A stretch of 64,000 nucleotides of DNA from Ochotona curzoniae. Lineage: Eukaryota > Chordata > Mammalia > Lagomorpha > Ochotonidae. This document shows, piece after piece, positions 51,285 through 64,000 of this stretch. Every line of letters begins with the position of its first letter. Positions within the stretch are counted from its first letter, which is position 1. The translations under genes were made by a program, and so were the position numbers. The DNA lies in NCBI RefSeq assembly GCF_017591425.1, contig NW_024465886.1, positions 1,148,501 to 1,212,500 of the forward strand, in the 5' to 3' direction. The notes beneath the pieces were generated by a model. That model ran no database searches, had not been told where the DNA came from, and saw only the letters and a list, made by a program, of their open reading frames with translations.

Positions 51285-52530
51285 CTCAAGCACGCAGATG
51301 GACATGGGCACCAAGGGCAGAATCCATTTAACTGGATGCACTCAGATGGACATGGGCACCAAGGGGCTGAATCAATTTAACTCAAATACTCAGATGGACA
51401 TGGGCACCAAGCGGCTAAATCCTCTAACTGGGATGCATTCAGAAGGCCATGGGCACCAAGGGCAAAATCCATTAAACTGGATGTACTCAGATGGACATGG
51501 GCACCAAGGGGCCGAGTCCATTTAACTGGATGTATTCAAATGCACATGGGCACCAAGGGGCAGAATCCATTTAACTGGATGTACTCAGTTGGACATGGGC
51601 ATCAAGGGGCCGAATTCATTTCACTGGATGTACGCAGATGGGCATGGGCACCAAGGGGCAGAATCCATTTAACGGGATGTCCTCAATGGACATGGGCACG
51701 AAAGGGGCAGAATCAATATAACTGGATGTGCTCAGATTGACATGGGCACCCAGCACTGAATCCATTTAACAGAATGTATTCAGATGGATATGTGCACCAA
51801 GGGGTGGAACCCATTTAACTCAAGCACTCACATGGACATGGGCATCAAGGGGCTGAATCCATTTAACTGGATGTACTCAGATGGACTTGGGCACCAATGG
51901 AAGAATCCATTTAACTGGATGTAATCAGATGGACATGGGAACCGAGAACAGAATCCTTTTAACTGCATGTATTGAGATGGACATGGGCACCACGAGGCAT
52001 GACCCATTTGCCTAGAAGTACTCAGATGCACATGGGCACCAAGGGGCAGAATCCATTTAACTAAAGATCACAGATTGACATGGGCACAAAAGGGGAAAAA
52101 TACATTTAACTGGATGTACTCAGATTGACATGGGCACCCAGCACTGAATCCAATTAACAGAATGTATTCAGATGGATATGTGCACCAAGGGGTGGAATAC
52201 ATTTAACTCAACAACTCACATGGACATGGGCACCAAGGGGCTGAATCCATCTAACTGGATGTACTCAGAGGGACTTGGGGACCAAGGGAAGAATCCATTT
52301 AACTGGATGTACTCACATGGACATGGGCACCAAGGGGCAGAATCCATTTAAATGGATGTCCTCTGATGGACATGGGCACCAAGGGCAGAATCCTCTTACT
52401 GGGATGTACTCAGATGGACATGGGCGCCAAGGGGCAGAATTCTCTTACTGAGATGTACTCAGATGGACATGGGCACCAAGGGCAGAATTCATTTAAGTGG
52501 ATGTACTCAGATGGTCATGGGCATAAAGGG
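51285..52530. repeat. Minisatellite, about 48-bp unit, about 26 copies
   Basis: The unit contains cagatggacatgggcaccaa, then ggggcagaatccatttaact and ggatgtact. The copies vary in length by 1-3 bases (for example 'aagggcag' versus 'aaggggcag') and in many single sites, so the array is older or less homogenised than the one at 19868. A block of about 390 bases appears twice: the phrase 'cactgaatccatttaacaga' near 51755 recurs as 'cactgaatccaattaacaga' near 52143, a higher-order duplication. It lies in the large SMC5 intron between 48163 and 54307. Confidence 0.95.
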
Positions 52531-54202
52531 CTGATACTACTCAATGTGAGGCATTTTACTGCTCTGCCACCTGGTATGTTTATGGTGGGTTATATAATAA
52601 GGATTTTATTTTTTATTCTAAAAGTTATCCATGATATAAGAATATTACCGGAGGTATTATGCATAGAATATTGTTATGTCCCTACCAGGTCTGTAAGAGG
52701 TACTATCTACTGGGTCCCTATTGTAAATATTATTCAAATTCTCCTGTATTTCCTTCTCCCAAAGCACCTAACCTGAAGCAATATTCTTTTATTTATCCAT
52801 AATATGTATACACGGCAAGTCAGCAAACAATCTATTTTACCTTGCTTGTTCCCCTTGTTGCACATTTTAGAGTTCTGCTTTAGTTAACACTGTCAGGCAC
52901 GGTACAACACAGTACACATTTTATTGTCTCCATTAACTACCATTTGGCTCTACTTCTCAAGAATTAGCTTTGTTCCACAAAGAAGGTTCAATTGACCTGC
53001 CAATTTGCAATGCCGGACCGCTCCAGCACTCTCCCAATTCTCTGGAGTCCATAGGCTGCCTGCTAGCGTCCAGCACTCAGATTGGTGTGCTGAGCGTTCT
53101 ATACTTAACCAAGGCCTCCTCCCACTGCAGATGAGAACATCCGGGCATCCTGATCTCGGGTTCTCTAACCTCCTCCTTGGTGATATCACCATAGCCTTGC
53201 TGCTACTACTGGGGCTGCTATAACTCACCCACTTCTATTTTAGAGTTTCCAGCTGCCACACAAAAAGGAATTCAGTTGACTTTTATTCTAAAACTCATGA
53301 AATTGAGTGATAGCAGAGCCTTTGTCATTCACAGTCCCTTGGATCACATCTGAGTTCATGCTAAGACTATGAATCAAAATATCAGTGGGCAATGGTGACA
53401 AAGATAAACGCTATGATTAAAGTGCTGGGTCACTGAAACTGTTATCAGTCTAAATTCATGAAATCTGGGAAAGAACTGGAACCAGACCTTAATCACATGG
53501 ACAATGATCCAATCAAGCAGCCTGCATGATAGGGCCGCAACAGAATCCCTGTGCAACACAACTTGGTTGAGTGTCCTTGTTGGCTACACAGACGGGACAG
53601 GAGGGCTACACTTTGCTCCACGGGGAAGGGGCAGACTCTGCGCTTCCTCCTTCCAGGCTTCTCTGCATCTGAACAGTTCTGATTTGTACCCTTTATAACA
53701 AAGCTACAGTCCTTCACCCAGGGTGTTTCTGAGAATGTCATGGGCCTCTGGATCCACAGCCAGCTGGTCGGAAGTGCAAGAAGAGTCTGTGGCCCTGTGG
53801 CCCTGCAGCTCCTCCCTCATTAGAGCAGTCTAAGATCTTAACTAGTCAAGTTCACCACTTAACTTCCAATGGTCAACATCGTAGCAATACTGTAAGAAAA
53901 TGATGAGGAGGCCTTAAAAGTTACTTGTTGGTACATGCTGTCCGTTAGTTTATGGATGTCAATAACGCTAACTGTATTTTTATTTTATGGAAATAATTTG
54001 AGAAATCCAAAGGATCTCATTACCAGTTCGTTCCTGGGTTCTAAATTAATCTGGTCTATCATACTTTCTTCCCGCTACACGCTATCTGATATTTATCAAT
54101 TCACAGATATTAACAGATTCAATTGTCAAGGTTACCGAGCTGCTCTAATGTGACCTCAAGTTTACGTTGTCAGCAGCTGTATGCATTAAGTTTGTAAATT
54201 CA

Positions 54203-54430
<228 letters not shown>

Positions 54431-54879
54431 CTAAGTGGGGGGGGAGGAGGACATCCGTAATAGTTTTGTGTTTAAGAGTTATGAGAAACTTCTAAAATAA
54501 GTTAAATTATAAATCATGTAATCCACAAAAATGACATTCCCTCTCATGAATGAAATTCTCTTATATAGCATTAAAGTAGAAGTCAGCCATTGCCAGCTCC
54601 GGCCAGGGGCCAGCCCTCGAGCCAGCAGCTGTACAGCCAGGGGCCCAACCGGCAGCTTAATCTGCAGTGCCACAAAGGCAACTCTGACAGAATCTTCCTG
54701 CTTTTTAAAAGTTATCTGGAATAAAATAATCTAATCAACGCTTTTAATCTAATGAGAAAATTTCAGTAACTGAGCAAACTAAAACTGATGACAAAAATTT
54801 CTCACCTATATAACTAAAACACCAAATTTCTTCATCACAATCTTCCCTCCAATAAGGAATAAAACATCTCTCAGGGACT

Positions 54880-55188
54880 ACCACTGTGGCAGAGTAGGGT
54901 AAGCCACTGCCCGTGATGCCAGCACCCCATGTGGGCAGCAGCTGGTGTCCCAGCTTTGCTCTAACTCTCCTGGGAAAGCAGCTGAGGATGGCCCTCCCAC
55001 ATACGTGGTAGAGCTGGGAGAAGTTCTGGGCTCCTGGCTCAGGCAAGGCCAGCCCGCAGGCCACAGTCATGCAGCCATTTAGGGAGTCAATCTGCCGACA
55101 GAGTGCCTCCCACCCTGTCTCCGCCATTCTCTCTCTTGCTACTTTTAAAATAAATAACTAAAGTTAACTTTTGAAAAAAAAAAAAAAG
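54880..55188 (+). repeat. CSINE, older rabbit-type copy
   Basis: The head 'tgtggcagagtagggtaagc' with 'ctgcccgtgatgccagcacc', the body, and a tail of 15 A residues mark a plus-strand older-subfamily copy. Confidence 0.65.
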
Positions 55189-55222
55189 ACCAACAAAAAA
55201 ATAGATTTGACTATCTGAATTA

Positions 55223-55432
<210 letters not shown>

Positions 55433-55529
55433 TTACAGACGCTCAGGGCCCGCAGCTCTGGGCAGGGTTAGACAGTGTTCCAGCCTGCTCCAATGGCAGT
55501 GCCACTGTCAGACACGGACAGCAGTCTCC

Positions 55530-55990
55530 TATGCTTCGGTTTCCTCATCTGTGGACTGCAGAAAGTAAGAGTACCTCCCTGGGCCTGAAGTGCTAGTCCA
55601 GCGGCTAATGTCCACACCTTGCAAGTGCCGAGATCCTGAATGGGCACTGGTTTGTGTCCTGGCGGCCCCACTTCCCATCCAGCCCCTGCCTGTGGCCTGG
55701 GAAAGCAGTCGAGGACAGCCCAAAGCCTTGGGACCCTGCACCCCTGTGGGAGACCTGGAAGAATCTCCTGGCTCCTGACTGGCTCAACTCCAGCCGTTGC
55801 AGTCACTTGGGGAGTGAACCAACAGACGGAAGATCTTTCTCTCAGTATCTCGTCCTCTCTGTATATCTGACTTTCCAATAACAATGTAAAAAAATAAATA
55901 CATCTTAGAAAAAAAATTAAGAGTACTTCCCTATGGGGCTGTGAAGACTACAACATACTCAGTACAACGGCTAGCCCATAACTAACAAAT
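55530..55990 (-). repeat. MIR fragment split by a CSINE
   Basis: Left part: 'cggtttcctcatctgtggac' then 'aagtaagagtacctccct'. Right part: 'gagtacttccctatggggct' then 'gtgaagactacaac', continuing the inverse MIR consensus. The two halves are separated by the CSINE at 55581-55917, which duplicated 15 bases of the MIR on insertion. Confidence 0.6.
55581..55917 (+). repeat. CSINE with target-site duplication, nested in MIR
   Basis: The flanks are taagagtacctccct (55566-55580) and taagagtacttccct (55918-55932), differing at one base. The body is full length with head 'gggcctgaagtgctagtcca' and A-rich tail. Confidence 0.92.
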
Positions 55991-56219
55991 GTAAGCCTTC
56001 TCTGTTGTTACTATGAAACACAGCCTTGATCAACTAGGTAAAAAATGAAAATAAAGCACAACACAATAATTTAAAAATATTAGGTTCCTTTTGCAAAACA
56101 TTAATTTACACAGAAGCAGAAGGGACTCGGGGAGGGAAGGGATAGAGAGTGATGGAATGATTGAGGACAAAGTCGTCCCCAAGTTTACTGGCCAAACACC
56201 TGCAAAGGCCAAGAACAAA

Positions 56220-56478
56220 GCCGACTGAGTGTTAACCAGGAGCTGAGACCTGGTGAGCCGACCGAGTGTTAACCAGGAGCTGAGACCTGGTGAGCCGACC
56301 GAGTGTTAACCAGGAGCTGAGACCTGGTGAGCCGACTGAGTGTTAACCAGGAGCTGAGACCTGGTGAGCCGACCGAGTGTTAACCAGGAGCTGAGACCTG
56401 GTGAGCCGACTGAGTGTTAGCCAGGAGCTGAGACCTGGTGAGCCGACGGAGTGTTAACCAGGAGCTGAGACCTGGTGA
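56220..56478. repeat. Minisatellite, 37-bp unit, 7 copies
   Basis: The unit is gccgaccgagtgttaaccag followed by gagctgagacctggtga. Seven copies occur with no indel, differing at the c/t/g site in gccga[c/t/g] or gag[c/t]. It lies in the SMC5 intron between 55389 and 59427. Confidence 0.96.
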
Positions 56479-57611
56479 GCAGCCAGCTACCCTCCGCCTT
56501 CCCGAGTCTGCATCAGCAGAAGGCTGGGCTCCACGCTGACCAAGGCGCTCAGACGTGAGGTGGGGCAGCGCCCGGGCTAGCACGGGAAGCTGGTGTGCAG
56601 GGCGGAGGATGGAAGCAGTGATAAACGCGAATGACAATGCAGGAAACACGCGAGGACTGAGCGAGGCGAGAGCTGGAATGCACCGAACAAGACAGAATCT
56701 GAATAATTATAAAAGCTAGTCTAAAAAAACCCCTTGAACTAGTCTTGAGAGTAGTGCTAGGAAGTCCTGCCAGAGACCAAAGTGAACAGAGGCAGGAAAA
56801 GCGCAGTGTGTGAGAGCAGGTGCTTTAAACAGCTTTCCTGCAAAAATGTACAGTGCTTCTCCAGAAAGGCTATGTGCTTTGTACAAGACTTAAGAGAAGT
56901 AAATGATTAGTTCAAATTCAAGAAAAAAGTGTAAAGTTGAAATTAATTCTAGAAAGTTAGATTTGCTATGCAACCAAAGTACATAATTCATGCTTTGAGT
57001 AAGAGTTAACAGGCAGGCAGAACAAAGTGAGCATATATCCATTCAAACCAATGAACGGCCACCTGTGACTAAAGGTATGTGTCCTAATCACCACGTTTAT
57101 AGAACAGACAAGCAGTTACAAAGCAGTGACAACCAAAAGGACTGAGCTGTGTCATGACAGGATATGGGAAAGGCATCGAAAAAAAGAGTACTTTTCCCTA
57201 TACGACAAATTCTACTAGCTCTTATTCTATCACATACATTCCAATTTCTGTAACATAGCTAAATTCAAAACCCTATTCTACAAAATCAGCAAAACCTTCT
57301 ATCCCTTACTGCTTTCCTCCAGAGCTGGCGGCTTTGTCTGCACCTGCTTCCTACCATTTCAAACTCACTGGGCACGGACACGCAAGCGCAGTGCACAAAG
57401 CCCTAGGATGTCCACTGGCGTTTCAGGGCGATTCGTGAGGCTAGGCCTGCCTTAGGCTCCCCTCTCACTGTGCTCTGTGTCCTGGCCAGTAACAGCACAA
57501 GGCAAAGCTAATCAACAGAGCAGGATCACAGCGCAGCAGCAGCCACTGAGCCCTTCGTCAGCACGCACTGGGAGAAGCATCTTCAGTGCTTCCTTCTAAC
57601 AGCAAGCCAGG

Positions 57612-57765
57612 ACCACCTGGGGAGCAGCTGGGGACACCTGGGGAGCGGCTGGGGAGAGCCTGGGGAGAGGCTGGGGAGCGGCTGGGGGATGGCTGGGGGC
57701 AGCTGGGGTCTGCCTGAGGAGCGGCTGGGGAGAGGCTGGGGGATGGCTGGGGGCAGCTGGGAATG
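57612..57765 (+). repeat. G-rich short tandem repeat, about 11-12 bp
   Basis: The motif ggctgggga(g/t)(a/c)/gggggcagctggg recurs about 13 times on the plus strand, giving many runs of three to five G. The sequence has high G-quadruplex potential on the strand opposite to SMC5 transcription; the pre-mRNA itself would be C-rich. Confidence 0.85.
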
Positions 57766-58127
57766 GCTCTCCAGGACAACTGCTGGGCTGAGCCATTTGG
57801 AAGCTGCATTAGAAGCTTCTCCTAGAATACTATCTCTACTTGAGAAATGACAACTAGATAAGTCAGAGTGTTTGGTCATTTTTCTTTCTCCAAGAAGAGA
57901 TGAAGTGAGCCTGTCACTTCAACGAACAGAGCTGCTGATATTTATTACCACTGATTAATTCAATCTTTTAGATAAAAACCAGAATTCTACAAAATTTGTT
58001 ATCTGACGCAGAAAGCCCAACAACTTTCCAACTTAACAATTTTGATGGAATCATTTATCCACATGCTTTAAATAATATTATAATGCAGGATGTAACAAAA
58101 GCATTATGGGTAAAACATTCACTTAGG

Positions 58128-58437
58128 GGCTTCTGTTGGCTTAGCACCTCCTAGTTGGTATGCTTCTTCCTTTACACCATAAGGGTGCCAGCTCGTGTCC
58201 CAATTGCTCCACTGGCCTTCCAGCTCTCAGCTCGTGGTCTAAGACACTCGATGGCCCAAAGCCTTAGGACCCTGCACTCATATGGGAGACCCGGTAGAAG
58301 CTCCTGGGCCCTAGTTCATATTGGCTCAGCTTTGACCCTCAGGGCCACATGGGGAGTAAACCAGCAGATGTGAGATCTTTCTCTCCTCTTTGTAAATCTG
58401 TCCTTCTAGTAAAAATTAAAATACATGTTAAAAAAAA
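58128..58437 (+). repeat. CSINE
   Basis: The copy runs from 'ggggcttctgttggcttagc' through 'gggagacccggtagaagctc' to 'gtaaatctgtccttctagta'. It is moderately diverged. Confidence 0.78.
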
Positions 58438-58464
58438 GACAGATCGCCATTCACGTCGCATGGA

Positions 58465-58750
58465 AGCCACCACTGTGGCACAGCACATGCAGCTGCTGAC
58501 TGCAATGCTCACGTGCCACACTGGAGCACCAGCCTGAGTCGGGCTACCTGCTTCTGCTTCAGCTTCCGGCTAACGTGCCTCGGGGGACCGTGAAGATGCT
58601 CCAAGTTACTGCGACCGTGGCGTCCATGGCCCAGACTTGAATGTTGCAACCATCTTGGGGGTGAATGAGCATACTGAAGAACTTCATGCTCTCTGTCCCT
58701 GCCTCTGTCACCATGCTTCTCAGATAAATAAATAAATCTTTTCAAAAAAT
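58465..58750 (+). repeat. CSINE, older copy
   Basis: The head 'gccaccactgtggcacagca' and the tail 'ataaataaataaatcttttc' with a CT-rich stretch mark an older plus-strand copy directly after the previous one. The central body is strongly diverged. Confidence 0.5.
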
Positions 58751-59327
58751 GTAAACCACAATGGATGCTAACATAAGTCCACTGACATGACTTAAGATTC
58801 CATACTGTAATTAAACTTTAACAAACTATATTTTCACAAGTTTTGTTGTGATGGTAAAAGAGTAAATACAGCTATCTAAAAGGTCTCCACAGTATTCCTC
58901 CTTTTCATAATGGCAGCTCTGTGTGAGGGCTCAACTCCTCCATCTCACCGCACACCGGACACACCACACACTGAACACACAGGCAGCTCCGGGAAACCTC
59001 CAGCCCCCACCTGAGGATTGCTGCAGAAACCTGACACAGTTCCATTCTTTGGACAACACTTTTGGTACAGTTATTTTTCGTAACTATTTTCTGTTAAACA
59101 CAATAAGTTTACTATTTTCTGATAAATGAGCACTACCATGGACATTGTGGTAAACAGCAACAGCTGCAATCCATAGAAGCAGGATTTGAGATCTCCGTTC
59201 TTTTAGGCACATAAAGGTGCCCAAGGACTGAGGAGCTGACAGCAGACAGCACCACTCGACACCCCTCTCGCCTTGACATACTGACTAAAATCACGTTTAC
59301 AATCATGGGCAGGACGAGCAGGGTTTA

Positions 59328-59845
<518 letters not shown>

Positions 59846-60201
59846 CTACAATGCAAAACAAGCACTGACGTTAAAGTACATGTAATAACAATTAAAACAT
59901 GTTTTAAAGGACTAAAGAATTACAAACACAAAGCAGGTTTAGTTCAGAGTCTAGATAAGTACGAAGCACTCTAGATACACGTTATGCTTTCAAGCACCGC
60001 TAATGCCATCACTGAGACAACGGCGGGAGCCCGTACTCCTCGTGCACGCTCTTCATTTCTACGGCCCAAACATGCAGCTTCGCAAGCACTTCCCATATAT
60101 TTTGTTAACTACTTAATGAAAACATTTTTCATGCGAAGGAGATTTAAAATTGTTTGAATTTTTTCAAATCTTTTAGGAGTTTTGTAGCGTAAGATATAAT
60201 C

Positions 60202-60532
60202 TTTTTTTAAAGATTTATTTATTTAATGGAAAGTCAGATATACAGAGAGGAGGAGAGACAGAGAGGAAGATCTTCCGTCCGATGATTCATTCCCCAAGTG
60301 AGCTGCAACGGCCGGTACTGCGCCAATCCGACGCCGGGAACCAGGAACCTCTTCCGGGTCTCCCACAGGGGTGCAGGGTCCCAAAGCCTTGAGTCATCCT
60401 CAACTGCTTTCCCAGGCCACAGGCAGGGGGCTGGATGGGAAGTTGCGCAGCTGGGAAACGAATCAGTGCCCATATGGGATCCCAGCACAAGCAGAGCGAG
60501 GAGTTGAGCCGCTAGGCTACCACACCAGGTCC
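60202..60532 (-). repeat. CSINE
   Basis: The minus-strand copy begins 'tttttttaaagatttattta' and ends 'ctaccacaccaggtccc'. The body is close to consensus. It lies in an SMC5 intron, in the same direction as the gene. Confidence 0.92.
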
Positions 60533-60808
60533 CACTGCCTTCCATTCTAAACTACAGTTTTTCTGCAAGATAATCTGGAATGTATGAATCTGACATAGGT
60601 TTACACAGGATTATTAAGCAAAGCAGAATCTAAACAGTACTCAGTTATCTTAAAAGACATAAGTACCCATTCTTATCTCTATATCCCTCCTATCGTCAAA
60701 TATTAGCCAAGACTCACTATTGGTGTCTTATTAAAAATAGCAGGATAATATACTTTTAAAAATTCCTGGCCACTTCAGGCTGAACTTTAAGTAAGATAAG
60801 GCGTTTCA

Positions 60809-61006
<198 letters not shown>

Positions 61007-61474
61007 TCAGTTCTCGAGAAATCAGAAAAAAAGCCAAGACTGAAAAGTGGCCACAGCTTTTTAAATATTTAAATACATTTCATATTATCCACCTTCTAAA
61101 TAGTAAATTGCTTTTTTTAACTTCTTCTGTTGCTTGTATATTTTGAATTCCTACTTAGACATGGAGCTAAGATAACAATTTTTAGTTGGTCCTTTAGAAA
61201 TTACTTAGCTTTAGAAAGCAATGATTTATCACTTCATTTTCCCATTAGCTTACCAACTATTTTTCTGCTATGTAGTAAACGGTTCAATATAGTTTTGCTC
61301 GACACCTCCATCATACACGGACACTAACTACACACCAGGAGGGCGCGTCTACACGGACACTCATGCTCTTGGGTACAAAGTTTTCTTTTTTTAAAAGCAC
61401 TACACCTTATAATAAACATATGCGAGAAAGAATTTATTCAGACATATTTAAAAGACCAAATGATTTAATACTCA

Positions 61475-61915
<441 letters not shown>

Positions 61916-62204
61916 AAGAAAGGAAGACGATTTCCAAAGTTACTATATTCCTACTGCTATTCATGGGACAATCAGAAATTGGACCATTGGATATTTGATG
62001 GTAATGTTAAGAAACTTACTGTGATACGATACTGTAACTACATTTTTTTTTAAAGTTCATTGCTTTCAGAGGTATATACTAAGATACTTTCAGATCAAAC
62101 AGAATGAGACTTACTTCAAAATGATACAGAACAGAAATGGCCCAAATATTGGCAGCTCATCTTGCACTGAGCTAAACTTTTTACAAATTCCAGACCTTAA
62201 GAAA

Positions 62205-62495
62205 AGTTCTAATTTTATTTACGTGAAAGGTAACAAGATGAAGGAGACACCCAGAGAAAACACACAGTTCACCTGCTGGTTTTACTCCCCAGGAACAGTC
62301 ACATCTGAGTCAAATTCAACCTGACCTCACACACGGGTGGCAGGGACCCACGTCCATGAGCCAGTGTCTGCAGACTCCCAGGGTAAAATTTAGTCAAGAA
62401 GTTGGAAATGGGAGCCAAGCTGGGACTTGAACCCAAACATTTTGACAAGGAATCCAGGAGGCATCTGAAGTGCTGGGCCAACAGCCAAGCCTGGA
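62205..62495 (-). repeat. CSINE, divergent older copy
   Basis: A minus-strand copy is suggested by 'cagttcacctgctggtttta' then 'cacacgggtggcagggaccc' and 'gctgggccaacagccaagcc'. Edges are approximate. Confidence 0.45.
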
Positions 62496-62629
62496 CAAAT
62501 CTTTAAAGACATCATCTGAAGTCATCAGAGATGCCAGAAACATACGCTGATGGTGGAGAGAGGCGCCATCTGCGAGAGAACGACGCGAGCTGAGTTTATG
62601 CGCCACATCAGGAAAAGGGCAAAGAGCAG

Positions 62630-62775
62630 AATGACAGACTCAGGACTGTTTATGAAGGCCTACACTGCCGTAATAATACGGGGGAACCCGCCAAGGGGAG
62701 GGAAGTTGGGGAGGAAGAAAGGAAATCCCAGAGCCTATGGAACTGTATCATTAAATGAAACAAATTAAAAAATAA
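62630..62775 (+). mobile_element. L1 LINE 3'-end fragment
   Basis: A purine/G-rich tract (ggggagggaagttggggagg) is followed by 'aatcccagagcctatggaac' then 'tgtatcattaaatg' and an A-rich tail, the L1 3' end arrangement seen at 33500-34004. It is severely 5'-truncated and lies in an SMC5 intron on the opposite strand to the gene. Confidence 0.7.
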
Positions 62776-62984
62776 GGAAGCAAACAAAAAAGAGGTTATA
62801 TGTTTGAGAATTTCAGCGAGAAGGAACAAAAGAGAATTAAAGAGAAATATCCAGTATGAGAAACAATGCCGAGAGATCCAAGAGACTCAGAAAAGATTAA
62901 ATAGGGAAAAAAAAAATGTACTGGAAAAGTTAGACACATTGAAAACTTTTCTCCTGTTTGCCAAATTTGACAATACGAAAGGAA

Positions 62985-63260
62985 AGGGGCCAGTGATACG
63001 GCCAAGTAGGACCACCTTCACCTGCAGCACTGGTACCCCAGGTGAGCAACAGTTTTGAGTTCCAGCTGCCCCACTTCCAACCCAGCTCCCTGCCAATGCT
63101 GTGAGCAAGCAGTGAAAAATGGCCCAAGACTTTGGGAGACCTGGAAGAAGCTCCTGGCTCCAGACTTGCCCAGTTCTGGCTGCTGCAGCCATTGGGGACA
63201 GAACTGCTGAGAGAAGATCTGTTTCTTCTTTGCAGATCTTTCATTCTTTCCTTCCTTTTC
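62985..63260 (+). repeat. CSINE
   Basis: The head 'ggggccagtgatacggccaa' and body 'ccacttccaacccagctccc' are followed by a shortened middle (loss near the 'gggacccctg' block) and the CT-rich 3' end. Confidence 0.6.
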
Positions 63261-63890
63261 TTCTGGTTACTCTGCATCTCAAATCATTTTTTGTAAAAGC
63301 CAAAAGTTCAAAGCCCATTTAAAAATACCTAACTATACTATGTAACAGCACTGCTCTGAATCCACCAGCCTCTGACGTGGCCACCAGCCCCTGGGGTCAC
63401 AGAATTGGAACTTCTGGCCTCAGGTGTCAGGCAGCACACAGACCGCCCTGACGGCTACAGCAGCCTTCAGCTACCAGCAGTATCTGCCACACAGATACAA
63501 GACTCTCATTCTTTGAAAGGAAGTTCCACTTACATTACTGTGAAATAACATCAAATAGACTGCCCCTTTAAAAAAAACTGAGCTCAATTTAATAACTTCC
63601 AAAGAGATGTGCAAAACCAAAGGCACATCACTGCAGTGTTTCCTTCTCTTAAAGCAACGGGCCAGAACTATTTTCCATACTAATTTCAAATGATTATTTT
63701 CACATGTTACAGATGCTAATGGGCTAGTTTGCTTTTACAGAATAAGTCCATACCCACATCATGGCAAAGAGGAAAGAACAGAGCAGAACTGACTGATGTG
63801 CACACAGAGGTCCAGCAGTGATGCACCACCTCTGCTGGCTCTGCTCAAGGTAGATTCGAGTACTGAGAAGTGCCAGGTGAACAAGTGTCA

Positions 63891-64000
<110 letters not shown>

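Noticed and set aside
51226..51740. Plus-strand open frames with a repeated MGTKG-type peptide
   Set aside because: They follow the 48-bp intronic minisatellite and are broken by its length variation.
57558..57879. Proline/serine-rich minus-strand open frames
   Set aside because: They are produced by the G-rich short repeat in an SMC5 intron; no splice sites or homologue recognised.

Overview
The window is mammalian nuclear DNA from a lagomorph, most likely a pika (Ochotona). Two intron-containing vertebrate genes lie end to end. About thirty copies of a tRNA-derived SINE of the lagomorph CSINE type are scattered through both strands. Most copies have the head wording 'cctagtggctaaagtcctc', which looks more pika-like than rabbit-like; a minority are older and closer to the rabbit type. 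The species call rests on recall of repeat families, not on a database search.

Layout. 1-10917 is the downstream part of an intron of KLF9 (+ strand). 10918-11147 is the last coding exon of KLF9, with zinc fingers 2 and 3 and the C-terminus. 11148 to about 14215 is its long 3'UTR, ending at an AATAAA with a GU-rich downstream element. From there to about 40 kb lies intergenic or 3'-flanking DNA dominated by retroelements and tandem repeats, including a 33-copy, 43-bp minisatellite. From 42081 to the right edge the minus strand carries the 3' half of SMC5: fifteen exons, from the hinge region to the stop codon, about 608 codons. KLF9 and SMC5 are convergent, as I recall for human 9q21, so this is the orthologous SMC5 locus and not a processed copy.

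Function. KLF9 is a GC-box-binding Krüppel-like transcription factor. SMC5 is the ATPase core of the SMC5/6 genome-stability complex. They are neighbours by conserved synteny; nothing shows a shared pathway.

Main points of interest. (1) The SMC5 Walker B segment reads F-D-Q where the family has a hydrophobic residue, D and the catalytic E, an E-to-Q change of the kind used to block ATP hydrolysis. (2) One small SMC5 exon is 44 nt long between two phase-0 exons, so including it breaks the frame and skipping it keeps the frame. (3) A 2.04-kb non-coding retrotransposon with promoter-like 251-bp-spaced 5' monomers, an L1-like 3' end, a poly(A) tail and a 16-bp target-site duplication sits in or just past the SMC5 3'UTR; a second, 133-bp copy of its 3' end lies in the KLF9 intron. 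(4) An SMC5 intron appears to use a GC donor. (5) Several distinct minisatellites cluster in the SMC5 introns and the intergenic region.
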